Origin: Clostridia bacterium
GTDB lineage: Bacteria > Bacillota > Clostridia > Monoglobales > Monoglobaceae
DNA: 64,000 nucleotides
NCBI GenBank assembly: GCA_017397725.1
Contig: JAFQIA010000027.1
Span: forward strand, 1 to 64,000
Direction of reading: 5' to 3'
Part shown: piece by piece, positions 28,151 to 36,424 of the stretch
Numbering within the stretch: the first letter of the stretch is position 1
Layout of the letters: each line of letters starts with the position of its first letter
The notes under the pieces: model-generated
What the model was told of the DNA's origin: nothing
Seen by the model: the letters and a program-made list of their open reading frames with translations, nothing else
The model's database searches: none
Position numbers and translations under genes: made by a program

Positions 28151-28948
28151 ATGGAGATAATGAATTTATGGGAAAATGTACCGGGAATGTGTGAGGAAAT
28201 TCCTACGCTAACTGCATATATCCCGGAGGTAAAAAAAACAGATATGGCTATTGTGATTTTACCCGGTGGTGGTTATAGAATGAGAGCAGAACATGAAGGA
28301 AAAGGTTATGCAGAGTTCTTGAATCAAAATGGCATAACTGCTTTTGTTGTTGATTATCGTGTGTCGCCTCACAGATTTCCGCTTCCTCTTCTTGATGCAA
28401 GAAGAGGCGTTCAAATGGTACGGCATGATGCAGAAAAATATGGAATAGACAAAAATAAAATTCTTATTATGGGTTCATCGGCTGGAGGACATCTTGCGGC
28501 ACTTACGTCTACATATTTAGAAGAAATAGATGATTTTGAAATTAACGATGAAATTTCTAAAGAGAGTTTTCTTCCAAACGGACAGATCCTTTGCTATCCG
28601 GTAATTAACCTACAAGGAAAACCCAGCGAGATTCATGTGTGGTCAGGAATGTATCTGCTGGACAAAAAACATGCTGAATTAAGCTACGCTCTAACTCCTG
28701 CAAATATAGTATCTGAAAAAACTCCGCCGGCATTTCTATGGCATACTTTTGAGGATGAGGCGGTAAATGTAAAAAATAGTCTTAGTTATGCAAACGCATT
28801 AAAAGACTGTGGAGTTTCGGCTGAAATGCATATTTATCCTCATGGAAGACACGGATTGGGTATACCAAAGCCGGATTCAAAACTTCATACACATGTATTA
28901 CAATGGTCAGAGAGTCTATTAAAATGGCTTCATTATATGGAGTTTTAA
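28151..28948 (+). CDS. alpha/beta hydrolase, probable carbohydrate acyl esterase
   Basis: A 265-residue cytoplasmic enzyme of the BD-FAE/acetyl-xylan-esterase-like alpha/beta hydrolase group. An oxyanion-hole segment LPGGGYRMRAEHEG lies near residue 40. GSSAGGHLAAL carries the nucleophile Ser (about 116), and HGRHGLGI the catalytic His near the end. The acid residue is probably the Asp or Glu in HTFEDEAV. Relatives remove acetyl groups from imported oligosaccharides. It lies 128 bases after the beta-helix gene with no strong terminator between them, and a terminator follows, so it may close the cluster. In the gap between the two genes I see nothing convincing. Confidence 0.83.
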   Translation: MEIMNLWENVPGMCEEIPTLTAYIPEVKKTDMAIVILPGGGYRMRAEHEGKGYAEFLNQNGITAFVVDYRVSPHRFPLPLLDARRGVQMVRHDAEKYGIDKNKILIMGSSAGGHLAALTSTYLEEIDDFEINDEISKESFLPNGQILCYPVINLQGKPSEIHVWSGMYLLDKKHAELSYALTPANIVSEKTPPAFLWHTFEDEAVNVKNSLSYANALKDCGVSAEMHIYPHGRHGLGIPKPDSKLHTHVLQWSESLLKWLHYMEF

Positions 28949-29019
28949 ATAACAAAAAGGTGTATTTGCTTACGCAAAGCTTATTTTATGTGTGGCATCT
29001 AAAACGTTCGGCTTTTCCA

Positions 29020-29050
29020 AAAATCCGTACACGATTGTGTACGGATTTTT
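29020..29050 (+). terminator. intrinsic terminator ending the polysaccharide cluster
   Basis: The 13-bp arms (AAAATCCGTACAC and its complement) enclose the loop GATT, and the right arm ends in TTTTT. It separates the AT-rich cluster from the GH13 unit. The stem resembles those at 30758 and 50336. Confidence 0.9.
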
Positions 29051-29066
29051 ACTTTATGAAAACAAA

Positions 29067-29095
29067 TTGCATCTTTGCGGGGAATATGGTATAAT
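29067..29095 (+). promoter_or_regulatory. sigma-A promoter of the GH13 gene
   Basis: The -35 is TTGCAT (29067-29072), the spacer 17 bp, and the -10 TATAAT (29090-29095), preceded by TGG, an extended -10. The ribosome site AAAGGAGGG and ATG 29116 follow closely, so the leader is short. Confidence 0.8.
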
Positions 29096-29115
29096 AATAA
29101 AAAAGGAGGGAGCAT

Positions 29116-30732
29116 ATGGCTTGGTATGATGAAGCGATATTTTACCATATCTATCCGTTAGGTATGACAGGGGCGCCAAAACAAAATTCCTATGGGGAAC
29201 CGGAACATAGATTAAACACTTTGATTCCTTTTGTTTCGCAAATCAAAGAGCTTGGGTGCAATGCGCTCTATATCGGGCCTCTTTTCGAATCGGTAGGGCA
29301 TGGCTATGAAACCACCGATTATAAAAAGCTGGATACACGGCTTGGTACCAACGAAGATTTAACTGCGTTTGTTGCAGAATGTCACAAGCATGGAATACAG
29401 GTGGTTTTGGACGGCGTATTCAATCATACCGGACGGGATTTTTTTGCGTTTGAGGATATTAGAAAAAACAGAGAAGCTTCCCGATACAAGGATTGGTACT
29501 GCAATGTGAATTTCAGCGGGAACAATGCATACAATGATGGATTTTCCTATGAAAATTGGGGCGGATATGACCTGCTTGCAAAGCTCAATCAGCACAATCC
29601 CGAAGTGAGAGCGTATATTTGCGATGTGGTCCGTTTTTGGGTAGAGGAATTTGATATTGACGGCATTCGTCTGGATGCGGCAGATGTGCTGGATTTTAGT
29701 TATATGCAGATGCTAAGACAGGTGGCAAACGAAGTGAAACCTGATTTTTGGCTCATGGGCGAGGTGATTCACGGCGATTATAGTCGCTGGGTCAATGGTG
29801 ATACGTTGCACAGCGTCACCAACTATCACTTGCATAAGGCGTTATATTCCGGTCATAACGATCACAACTATTTTGAAATCGCCCATACGGTAAAGCGTTT
29901 GTATGAGATGGGCGGCAATCGGTCGGATGGACTCAAGCTATACAATTTTGTGGACAACCACGATGTTGCGCGTATTTACACAAAACTGAGCAACAAAAGA
30001 CATTTTATACCGGTTCATATTCTGATGTATACCCTGCCGGGTATTCCGTCGATTTATTACGGTTCGGAATTTGGGATTGAGGGGCAAAAGGAACGCGGGT
30101 CTGACGATTCTTTAAGACCGGCGATTTTCTATGAACAATATATAGATGCGATTCGGGACAATGAATTTGTGAATCTGATTGCAAGATTAGGGGAAATACG
30201 CCTTAAAACAAAAGCTTTATCCTATGGGGATTATCAGGAACTGCTTTTGACAAACGGGCAGTACGCATTTGCAAGAAATGATAATGGCGCATCGGTGATT
30301 GTGACCGTGAATAATAGTGATGATGATTTTGCAATGCGTCTTCCTGTTCAAAATACAGGGGAATACCTCGGCGGACTTTCCTGCATGAAGGTATCTGTCA
30401 AAGACGGAACCCTATCGGTGAATGTAAAGGCAAATTCCGGGGAGATTTGGCTGCCGGTATGTGGGACTCAGGTTCAGCCAATCAAAGAAAAGACGGAGGA
30501 GATAGTAACAGCCCCAAAAGTCGTGGAAATTCCAGAACCGGTGTCAGAGGAACCATTGGTTGAAATAGAAAAGTGTGATAAACCCTTTGAAGAAATGACG
30601 GTGGAAGAACTTCAACAAGCCATACTGGCGAGAATGAAACGGAATGGTCCTGTCACCGAGCAGATGAAAAAGGATGTCTTGGAAAATGTCTATCATAATT
30701 CTTTGGTAACATGGATTAAAAGCTTTCAATAA
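29116..30732 (+). CDS. GH13 alpha-amylase-family glycosidase (cyclomaltodextrinase/maltogenic type)
   Basis: A 538-residue enzyme without a signal peptide. All four GH13 regions are present: DGVFNH, GIRLDAAD with nucleophile Asp187, the general acid Glu216 in MGEVI, and FVDNHD with Asp283. The start MAWYDEAIFYHIYPLG is that of clostridial intracellular amylases acting on maltodextrins or cyclodextrins. After the barrel and a beta domain (to about 450), the protein adds an acidic, Pro-rich linker and a helical tail ending in TWIKSFQ that is not part of the catalytic fold. It is a single-gene unit with its own promoter and terminator. The probable role is breakdown of alpha-1,4-glucans, perhaps stored glycogen. 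Confidence 0.9.
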   Translation: MAWYDEAIFYHIYPLGMTGAPKQNSYGEPEHRLNTLIPFVSQIKELGCNALYIGPLFESVGHGYETTDYKKLDTRLGTNEDLTAFVAECHKHGIQVVLDGVFNHTGRDFFAFEDIRKNREASRYKDWYCNVNFSGNNAYNDGFSYENWGGYDLLAKLNQHNPEVRAYICDVVRFWVEEFDIDGIRLDAADVLDFSYMQMLRQVANEVKPDFWLMGEVIHGDYSRWVNGDTLHSVTNYHLHKALYSGHNDHNYFEIAHTVKRLYEMGGNRSDGLKLYNFVDNHDVARIYTKLSNKRHFIPVHILMYTLPGIPSIYYGSEFGIEGQKERGSDDSLRPAIFYEQYIDAIRDNEFVNLIARLGEIRLKTKALSYGDYQELLLTNGQYAFARNDNGASVIVTVNNSDDDFAMRLPVQNTGEYLGGLSCMKVSVKDGTLSVNVKANSGEIWLPVCGTQVQPIKEKTEEIVTAPKVVEIPEPVSEEPLVEIEKCDKPFEEMTVEELQQAILARMKRNGPVTEQMKKDVLENVYHNSLVTWIKSFQ

Positions 30733-30757
30733 TGCATTGATTTCGTATTGAAAACTC

Positions 30758-30789
30758 AAAAATCCGCACACGAAAGTGTGCGGATTTTT
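30758..30789. terminator. bidirectional intrinsic terminator
   Basis: The 14-bp arms AAAAATCCGCACAC and complement flank a GAAA tetraloop. The A run on one side and T run on the other let it end both the GH13 gene and the converging HTH gene. Confidence 0.9.
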
Positions 30790-30818
30790 ATTTATAGATA
30801 TTGCAAATCAGTCAGTTG

Positions 30819-31022
30819 CTACTCTTTTTCAAACTGAATGATGTCGCTGATATCGCAATCAAGGGCAGTGCAAATGCGGTCTAAAACAAAACTGTCATAA
30901 CGCACGACCTTATTTTTGTAATATTTATCAATGACTTGATATTGTATGCCTGTTCGCTTTGCCAGCTCGTATCTGGTAATATGATGTTTCTTCATAGCAT
31001 TGTCAAGAACCAGTTTTATCAT
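30819..31022 (-). CDS. small Cro/CI-type helix-turn-helix regulator
   Basis: A 67-residue protein, essentially one XRE-family helix-turn-helix domain: ITRYELAKRTGIQYQVIDKYYKNKV forms helices 2 and 3, and LDRICTALDCDISDIIQFE is the usual C-terminal part. ATG 31022 is chosen because GAGG lies eight bases upstream on the minus strand; GTG 31031 overlaps that site. It is divergent from the zinc-ribbon gene, and their control regions occupy 31023-31151. Regulators of this size often control themselves and the divergent neighbour. The effector is unknown. Confidence 0.85.
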   Translation of the reverse strand: MIKLVLDNAMKKHHITRYELAKRTGIQYQVIDKYYKNKVVRYDSFVLDRICTALDCDISDIIQFEKE

Positions 31023-31034
31023 AAAAACCACCTC

Positions 31035-31044
31035 GAATATATTC
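31035..31044. promoter_or_regulatory. candidate operator palindrome near the HTH gene
   Basis: GAATATATTC is a perfect 10-bp palindrome just upstream of the HTH ribosome site. Related AATATAT sequences recur at about 31049 and 31082 around the divergent promoter. It could be the binding site of the HTH protein, but such AT-rich palindromes also arise by chance. Confidence 0.35.
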
Positions 31045-31062
31045 TATTCAATATATATTTTG

Positions 31063-31091
31063 TTGACAATTTGCCTGAATGAATATATACT
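31063..31091 (+). promoter_or_regulatory. sigma-A promoter of the zinc-ribbon gene
   Basis: The -35 is a consensus TTGACA (31063-31068), the spacer 17 bp, and the -10 TATACT (31086-31091). AAAGAGG and ATG 31152 follow about 50 bases downstream. Confidence 0.8.
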
Positions 31092-31151
31092 TATATAGGT
31101 ATACGCCAAAATGCGTTCCGATTATGCATTTGGCAAGAAAGAGGTAATCTT

Positions 31152-31418
31152 ATGGCTGAGTTTTGTTTAGAGTGTTGGAACAGAATCAATGAAACTGATG
31201 ATGATGCCAAAAAATATGTAATATCTAAGGATTTGTGGTTGTGTGAGGGGTGTGCCGAATTCAAGCCGGTTATTATTGCTGAACGTAAATATTATTATTT
31301 GCGAAAGTTAAGAGTTGTTCTATTCCCTGTTCACCTGTTTTGTTTGATTGTGTATCTGCTTTGGAGAATTCTCCTTTTGCCCTACCTGCTTTGGGATTGT
31401 CATCGGAACAAACAATGA
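31152..31418 (+). CDS. small zinc-ribbon membrane protein of unknown function
   Basis: An 88-residue protein. The N-terminal half has two CxxC pairs, CLEC (residues 5-8) and CEGC (about 34-37), which should hold one zinc ion. The C-terminal half is a hydrophobic helix (VVLFPVHLFCLIVYLLWRILLLPYLL) ending in a short basic tail. The start has AAAGAGG seven bases upstream, and a near-consensus promoter precedes it. It is divergent from a small HTH regulator, which may control it. I do not recognise the family. No clear terminator lies before the next promoter at 31444. Confidence 0.75.
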   Translation: MAEFCLECWNRINETDDDAKKYVISKDLWLCEGCAEFKPVIIAERKYYYLRKLRVVLFPVHLFCLIVYLLWRILLLPYLLWDCHRNKQ

Positions 31419-31443
31419 CAGGAACGTTTTCCCATTTTTCATC

Positions 31444-31471
31444 TTGCAATTCTGCTATGGTGTGTTATAAT
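31444..31471 (+). promoter_or_regulatory. sigma-A promoter of the GH95 gene
   Basis: The -35 is TTGCAA (31444-31449), the spacer 16 bp, and the -10 TATAAT (31466-31471), preceded by TGT as an extended -10. Confidence 0.7.
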
Positions 31472-31503
31472 GAAGGAAAAGAAGTGCTTAAGGGGATGAG
31501 AGG

Positions 31504-33699
31504 ATGGAAAGATACCTAACCTATTGTACGGAGCCAAATGCGTGGTTTGAGGGATTGCCGATTGGCAGCGGCAGACTTGCGGCAATGGTGTTGTCCTATG
31601 CTGACTGCGATAAGCTTTCCTTAAACAATGAGTTTTTATATACCGGGGAGTATCGGGACCGGACGGTAGAGGATGTGGCGCATTTTTTACCCTATGTCAG
31701 AGATTACCTGAAAAAGGGGGATTATTTCCGTGGCACTATGCTGGCAAACACCGCCTTTGCGGGACTTGGCGGTATATCGGGATTTCCCAGTCGGGTGGAG
31801 GCGTATCAGCCTGCAGGTGATTTATATCTGGAATTTATAGGGGAGAGTGCATTGCTTTCCAGAGAGCTGGACATTACTACCGGACTGTGCACTGCAAAGC
31901 GGCGCGTCCAAGGGGCAGAGGTATCTGCGAGGATGATTTGCCATTGCGAACAGGACTTGATTTTTTATGAGGCAACTGCGAAAAATCCCTTTTCGGTCAA
32001 GGTCAACTACCGTCGGGTTGCGGACGAAAAAGCAAAGACGGAGACTATCTACAACCAAGAGGGGTTGGAATTTACTTGTAGCTTTGTCGGGAGCGGGTTT
32101 CGGACCTTGGCGCGGGTGTTTACCGATGGCAAGAAAGCGGTCGGCGACGACGGTATTTTGGTTGAAAATGCAACCTATCTGCGGATAGCGGCAGATATTC
32201 TTGCCGAGCCGGATACGGAAAAGCCGTTGCCGGAGCCGGAGGAACAGACTTTCCAAACCCATTGCGATGCGTTCAAAGAAAAAATGGGGGGATTTTCGTT
32301 CCGGCTTTTCGGGGAGGAATTGAAGCTGCCTACCGACCAAAGACTCCAAAGATATTGTGCGGGAGAAGAAGACCTTGGGCTTGAGGAGCTTTACTGTACC
32401 TATGCCAGATATTTGTTGCTTTCCTGTTCTCTTTGCGGCAAATACCCTGCCAACCTGCAGGGGAAATGGAATGACAACATCAACCCGCCTTGGAAGTGCG
32501 ATTATCACAACAACATCAATCTGCAAATGTGCTACTGGTTTGCAGAAAAGTGCGGAATGGGAGAATGTGCGAAGTTGCTCTCAGACTTTGCATTGAAATT
32601 ACAAAAAAACAGCGGGGATATCCCGAAAAAGCTTTTTGGCTGTCGGGGGACATTCATCCCTTTGCAGACCGACGGCTGGGCGATTCCCACCCCGGAATCC
32701 TTTGGATGGGGCGTGTGGGTGGGTGCTGCGGCGTGGATTGCCCAACACCTTTGGTGGCATTATTGTTATAGTGGGGATGTGACCTATCTCAGAGAAGAGG
32801 CATACGGCTTTTTCAAAAGTACCGCTTTGTTTTTTGAGGACTTTTTGGAAGAGGATGAACATGGCATCTTCCAGATTATCCCCAGCCAGTCTCCGGAAAA
32901 CGGATTTCAGGAAGGCGGTCAGGGGCCGGAGGTCACCCTTTGTGTGTCCTCATCCTTTGATGTGCAGCTGGTACAGGATTTGCTCACCTACTGCATCGAA
33001 AGTGCGAAAATCCTCGGGGTGGATGAGGATAAACAGGAACTATGGAAAGATATTAAAAATCGTCTGCCCAAGCCTCAGGTGGCATCAGACGGAAGAATTG
33101 TGGAATGGGATAAGGATGGGTATACCGAGAACCAACCCGGGCATCGGCATCTTTCACCCCTTTACGGCATTTTTCCCTCGGAACTGTTTACGCCGGAAAA
33201 GAATCCCAAGCTTTATGATGCCTGCATCAAGTCGCTGGACTATCGAATGAGTCACGAGGGTGGACCCTCCGGCTGGAGTCGGGCTTGGTGCGCCAATGTC
33301 TATGCCAGAGTGAAGAATGCAGAAAAGTTTTATCAGCATTTTTCAATTCTGCTCAACGATTTCAGTACCAAATCCTTGCTTGATTTGCATCCGCCCGGTG
33401 TGTTCCAGATTGACGGAAATATGGGTGGTGCATCGGCGGCAATCGAGGCGGTGGCAACCTATTATGATGAAAAAGTATACCTTTTGGGGGCGTTGCCGGA
33501 GCATTGGCGGCAAGGCGAAGTGAAAGGTTTTTGTACTCCCGGCGGGCACAAAATAAGCTTTGCTTGGAAAGACGGCAAGCTCACCACTCTTGCGGTGGAG
33601 CTTGGCTATGGAGAAACGATAGAAATCGCACCCTGTCAAGGTTTGAAAGCGGGAATAAAACTCTCCGGAAAAGCGGGAGAAAAAGTAAATGTTTTGTAA
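31504..33699 (+). CDS. GH95 alpha-L-fucosidase/galactosidase-like glycosidase
   Basis: A 731-residue enzyme lacking a signal peptide. The N-terminal beta domain has WFEGLPIGSGRLAAM and YQPAGDLYLEF. The catalytic alpha/alpha toroid has LQGKWNDNINPPWKCDYH with the conserved Asn pair, PSQSPENGF with general acid Glu465, and FQIDGNMGGASAAIEAV with Asp637. These are the GH95 landmarks for inverting 1,2-alpha-L-fucosidases; some members prefer alpha-L-galactose. It acts on imported oligosaccharides, for instance from xyloglucan or host glycans. It is a single-gene unit with its own promoter and terminator and does not belong to the cluster upstream. Confidence 0.92.
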   Translation: MERYLTYCTEPNAWFEGLPIGSGRLAAMVLSYADCDKLSLNNEFLYTGEYRDRTVEDVAHFLPYVRDYLKKGDYFRGTMLANTAFAGLGGISGFPSRVEAYQPAGDLYLEFIGESALLSRELDITTGLCTAKRRVQGAEVSARMICHCEQDLIFYEATAKNPFSVKVNYRRVADEKAKTETIYNQEGLEFTCSFVGSGFRTLARVFTDGKKAVGDDGILVENATYLRIAADILAEPDTEKPLPEPEEQTFQTHCDAFKEKMGGFSFRLFGEELKLPTDQRLQRYCAGEEDLGLEELYCTYARYLLLSCSLCGKYPANLQGKWNDNINPPWKCDYHNNINLQMCYWFAEKCGMGECAKLLSDFALKLQKNSGDIPKKLFGCRGTFIPLQTDGWAIPTPESFGWGVWVGAAAWIAQHLWWHYCYSGDVTYLREEAYGFFKSTALFFEDFLEEDEHGIFQIIPSQSPENGFQEGGQGPEVTLCVSSSFDVQLVQDLLTYCIESAKILGVDEDKQELWKDIKNRLPKPQVASDGRIVEWDKDGYTENQPGHRHLSPLYGIFPSELFTPEKNPKLYDACIKSLDYRMSHEGGPSGWSRAWCANVYARVKNAEKFYQHFSILLNDFSTKSLLDLHPPGVFQIDGNMGGASAAIEAVATYYDEKVYLLGALPEHWRQGEVKGFCTPGGHKISFAWKDGKLTTLAVELGYGETIEIAPCQGLKAGIKLSGKAGEKVNVL

Positions 33700-33701
33700 G
33701 A

Positions 33702-33743
33702 AAAAGGCAGAATCCGGAAAGAATCTTCCGGATTCTGCCTTTT
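33702..33743 (+). terminator. intrinsic terminator after the GH95 gene
   Basis: Perfect arms 33702-33719 and 33726-33743 (18 bp) surround a six-base loop; the right arm ends in TTTT. Confidence 0.92.
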
Positions 33744-33755
33744 ATCATTTTTTTA

Positions 33756-33785
33756 TTGAAAAAGTGTAGGAAGTTATGCTATAAT
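33756..33785 (+). promoter_or_regulatory. sigma-A promoter of the cupin-to-trxB operon
   Basis: The -35 is TTGAAA (33756-33761), the spacer 18 bp, and the -10 TATAAT (33780-33785), preceded by TGC as an extended -10. Confidence 0.75.
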
Positions 33786-33813
33786 AAATAAAAATAGCAT
33801 TGAGGTGAAAAAT

Positions 33814-34158
33814 ATGTTAAAGAATAAAAATGAATTAACGGTTACCACCGAGGCGAACAGTTTTGGAAAAACCAAAATGCATCTTTCTCATTTGAAGGAT
33901 TTTCCTGGTATCAATCAAAAACTTAGGATGTATGCGCAGGTAGACCTTTTGCCCGGTGAGAGCGTGGAATATCATATGCACATTGATGAATGTGAGATTT
34001 ATTACATTCTTTCGGGTAAGGGCTTATACAATGACAACGGACAGAGCGTAGAGGTTCTGCCGGGTGCTGTCACCTATACCCCGTCGGGTGAGGGGCACGG
34101 CATCAAGAATATTGGAGAAGAAACCCTTTCCTTTATGGCATTGATTCTTTTGGATTAA
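33814..34158 (+). CDS. small cupin-domain protein
   Basis: A 114-residue single-domain cupin. ATG 33814 follows GAGGTG by eight bases; GTG 33805 overlaps it. The first cupin motif lies around VEYHMHIDECEIYYILSGKG with two His and a Glu placed as metal ligands, and the second around PSGEGHGIKNIGEE with the final His. It leads an operon with a ZIP metal transporter, flavodiiron protein, thioredoxin and thioredoxin reductase. It might be a metal-binding or sugar-isomerase-like cupin; the reaction is unknown. Confidence 0.85.
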   Translation: MLKNKNELTVTTEANSFGKTKMHLSHLKDFPGINQKLRMYAQVDLLPGESVEYHMHIDECEIYYILSGKGLYNDNGQSVEVLPGAVTYTPSGEGHGIKNIGEETLSFMALILLD

Positions 34159-34171
34159 AGGAGGAAGCACC

Positions 34172-34927
34172 ATGCAGATGGTTTGGCTTACGGCATTGGG
34201 AGTTGGAGGCGCAACGGTGGTTGGGTCTTTGATTGGCTTTGCATTCAAAAAGATTTCCCACACCTTTAGTGACTTGATTCTTTCTTTTGCCGCGGGCGTG
34301 ATGCTTTGTGCAGCGGTGTTTGGGCTGATTATGCCCTCGCTATCTTATGGTGGCAACTTCTCGGTTTTTGTGACTATTCTTGGGGTATTTTGCGGTGCAG
34401 GGATTTTGAATCTGATGGACAAAGCAGTCCCCCATCTTCATCGGCTTTCCGGTGTGGAGCTGGAACATCACGGAGAGAAAAACGAAACCCTTGACAAGGT
34501 ATTGTTGTTTGTGATGGCGATTGCTATTCATAATCTGCCGGAGGGAATCGCGGCAGGCGTGGGCTTTGGCACCGGCAATACCGCAGAGGCGTTGACCATT
34601 GCGGGGGGGATTGCCCTGCAAAACATACCGGAGGGTATGGTGATTATTGCACCGATGCTTGCTGCGGGTATGAGCAAGGGCAGAACCTTGCTTACTGCAT
34701 CCTTGACCGGAGTGGTGGAGGTTATCGGGACTCTCTTGGGATATTTTGCGGTGAGTCTTTCCAATACTATTTTGCCTTTTGCCCTTGCTTTTGCAGGCGG
34801 TACCATGCTTTATGTGATCAGTGATGAAATGATACCCGAAACCCACCACGGCAGTCAGCGAGGGGCAACCTATGCCCTGCTGGTGGGCTTTTGCTTTATG
34901 CTTTTGATAGACTTTTATTTAGGATAG
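34172..34927 (+). CDS. ZIP-family divalent metal transporter
   Basis: A 251-residue membrane protein with about eight helices. It carries the two ZIP signature motifs, HNLPEG in helix IV and QNIPEG in helix V, which form the metal-binding centre. A His-containing stretch (HLHRL and LEHHGEKNE) lies in the loop between helices III and IV. Relatives such as ZupT import zinc, iron and other divalent ions. The gene starts 13 bases after the cupin gene with a strong AAAGGAGG site. In this operon the metal may serve the di-iron enzyme encoded next; that is inference. Confidence 0.92.
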   Translation: MQMVWLTALGVGGATVVGSLIGFAFKKISHTFSDLILSFAAGVMLCAAVFGLIMPSLSYGGNFSVFVTILGVFCGAGILNLMDKAVPHLHRLSGVELEHHGEKNETLDKVLLFVMAIAIHNLPEGIAAGVGFGTGNTAEALTIAGGIALQNIPEGMVIIAPMLAAGMSKGRTLLTASLTGVVEVIGTLLGYFAVSLSNTILPFALAFAGGTMLYVISDEMIPETHHGSQRGATYALLVGFCFMLLIDFYLG

Positions 34928-34939
34928 GAGGAGAAGGGG

Positions 34940-36094
34940 ATGAAAATTACGGATTGCATCCACAGTGTGGGTGTGAATGATTATGATATTGATTTGTTTG
35001 AAGGACAATTTAAAGTAGAAAAAGGGATGGCATATAATTCCTACCTGATTGTGGATGAAAAGATTGCGGTAATGGACACCGTGGATAAAAAATTCGGGGA
35101 TGTATGGCTGAAAAACCTAAAGGATATAATAGGAGATAAAGCGCCGGATTACTTGATTATCCATCATATGGAGCCGGACCATTCGGCAAACATTCATCGG
35201 TTTATGGAGGAATATCCCGATGCAACGGTTGTTGCAAGCGCCAAGTCCTTTGGAATGATGAAACAGTTTTTCGGCACCGATTATCCGGACAGACAATTGG
35301 TGGTCAGCGAAGGGGAAACCCTGAATCTGGGAAGTCATACCCTCACCTTTGTGATGGCACCCATGGTTCATTGGCCGGAGGTGATGATGAGCTACGAAAG
35401 CAGTACCAAAACGCTGTTTTCTGCGGATGCCTTTGGCAAGTTTGGCACAGGGGATGCAGAGGAAGCGTGGGCGTGCGAGGCACGGCGGTATTATTTTGGT
35501 ATTGTTGGAAAATTCGGGGCGCAGGTACAGGCGGTACTGAAAAAGGCATCGGCACTTTCTATCGAAAGAATCTGCCCCCTCCACGGACCGGTGCTTTCGG
35601 AAAACCTGTCCTATTATCTGGACCTTTATCATACCTGGTCTTCTTATCTGCCTGAGAGTAAGGGTGTGGCGATTTGTTATACCTCAGTCTACGGCAACAC
35701 CGAAGAAGCGGTCAGACTTTTGGAACAGGCGCTCAAGGAAGAAGGCTGTGAAAAGGTTGCGGTGTCTAACTTAGCAAGATGCGATATGGCAGAGGCGGTG
35801 GAGGATGCGTTCCGGTATGACCGGTTGGTGCTTGCCACCACCACTTATAACGGAGGGGTATTCCCCTTTATGCAGGAGTTTTTGCATCACCTGACCGAAC
35901 GGAATTTTAAGAATCGGACGGTGGGGATCATCGAAAACGGCAGTTGGGCACCGATGGCAGAAAAGGTCATCAAGGCAAGCCTTGAAAAGTCCCCGAATCT
36001 GAAGTTTACCGAGGCGGGCGTACACATCAAATCCGCGCTGAATGAAGAAAATCGTAAAGAGATTCTGGCTCTTGCCAAGGAGCTCTGTCAATAA
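34940..36094 (+). CDS. flavodiiron protein (A-type flavoprotein, O2/NO reductase)
   Basis: A 384-residue class A flavodiiron protein. The N-terminal metallo-beta-lactamase-like domain has the di-iron motif H76-x-E78-x-D80-H81 (HHMEPDHSA), followed by HWPEVMMSYE, the bridging Asp in FSADAFGKFG, and the last His in CPLHGPVL. The C-terminal flavodoxin domain starts near residue 250 with YTSVYGNTEEAV, the FMN phosphate loop. The protein reduces oxygen to water or NO to N2O and protects anaerobes from both. No rubredoxin domain is fused, so electrons must come from a separate donor. Trx and TrxR follow in the same operon. Confidence 0.95.
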   Translation: MKITDCIHSVGVNDYDIDLFEGQFKVEKGMAYNSYLIVDEKIAVMDTVDKKFGDVWLKNLKDIIGDKAPDYLIIHHMEPDHSANIHRFMEEYPDATVVASAKSFGMMKQFFGTDYPDRQLVVSEGETLNLGSHTLTFVMAPMVHWPEVMMSYESSTKTLFSADAFGKFGTGDAEEAWACEARRYYFGIVGKFGAQVQAVLKKASALSIERICPLHGPVLSENLSYYLDLYHTWSSYLPESKGVAICYTSVYGNTEEAVRLLEQALKEEGCEKVAVSNLARCDMAEAVEDAFRYDRLVLATTTYNGGVFPFMQEFLHHLTERNFKNRTVGIIENGSWAPMAEKVIKASLEKSPNLKFTEAGVHIKSALNEENRKEILALAKELCQ

Positions 36095-36108
36095 AGGAGG
36101 AAAAAGAA

Positions 36109-36414
36109 ATGGCAGTAATTGTAATTACAAGTGAAAATTTTGAACAGGAAATTTTGCAGAGCGACAAACCGGTGCTTTTAGATTTTTGGGCAAGCTGGTG
36201 CGGACCTTGTAAAATGCTCTCTCCCATTGTGGATGAACTGGCGGAAGAACACCCTGAAATTAAGGTGGGTAAGGTCAATGTGGACGAACAGACTGCGCTT
36301 GCTGCACAGTTCAAGGTGATGAGCATTCCCTCCCTGTTTGTGATGAAAAACGGAGAGATTGTTAACCAGTCGGTTGGGGTAAAAACCAAGCAACAGATTC
36401 TTAGTATGTTTTGA
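36109..36414 (+). CDS. trxA: thioredoxin
   Basis: A 101-residue thioredoxin of normal length with the active site WCGPC (Cys31 and Cys34), the cis-Pro segment SIPSLFVMKNG, and FWASW before the active site. It carries electrons from the reductase encoded next to disulfide substrates. AAAGGAGG lies before ATG 36109. It is in the same operon as the flavodiiron protein, an oxidative-stress arrangement common in clostridia. Confidence 0.97.
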   Translation: MAVIVITSENFEQEILQSDKPVLLDFWASWCGPCKMLSPIVDELAEEHPEIKVGKVNVDEQTALAAQFKVMSIPSLFVMKNGEIVNQSVGVKTKQQILSMF

Positions 36415-36424
36415 GGTGTTGAAG

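Noticed and set aside
31822-32526. A 234-codon frame on the - strand inside the GH95 gene
   Set aside because: It is antisense to a complete glycosidase with conserved catalytic residues and lacks any motif.
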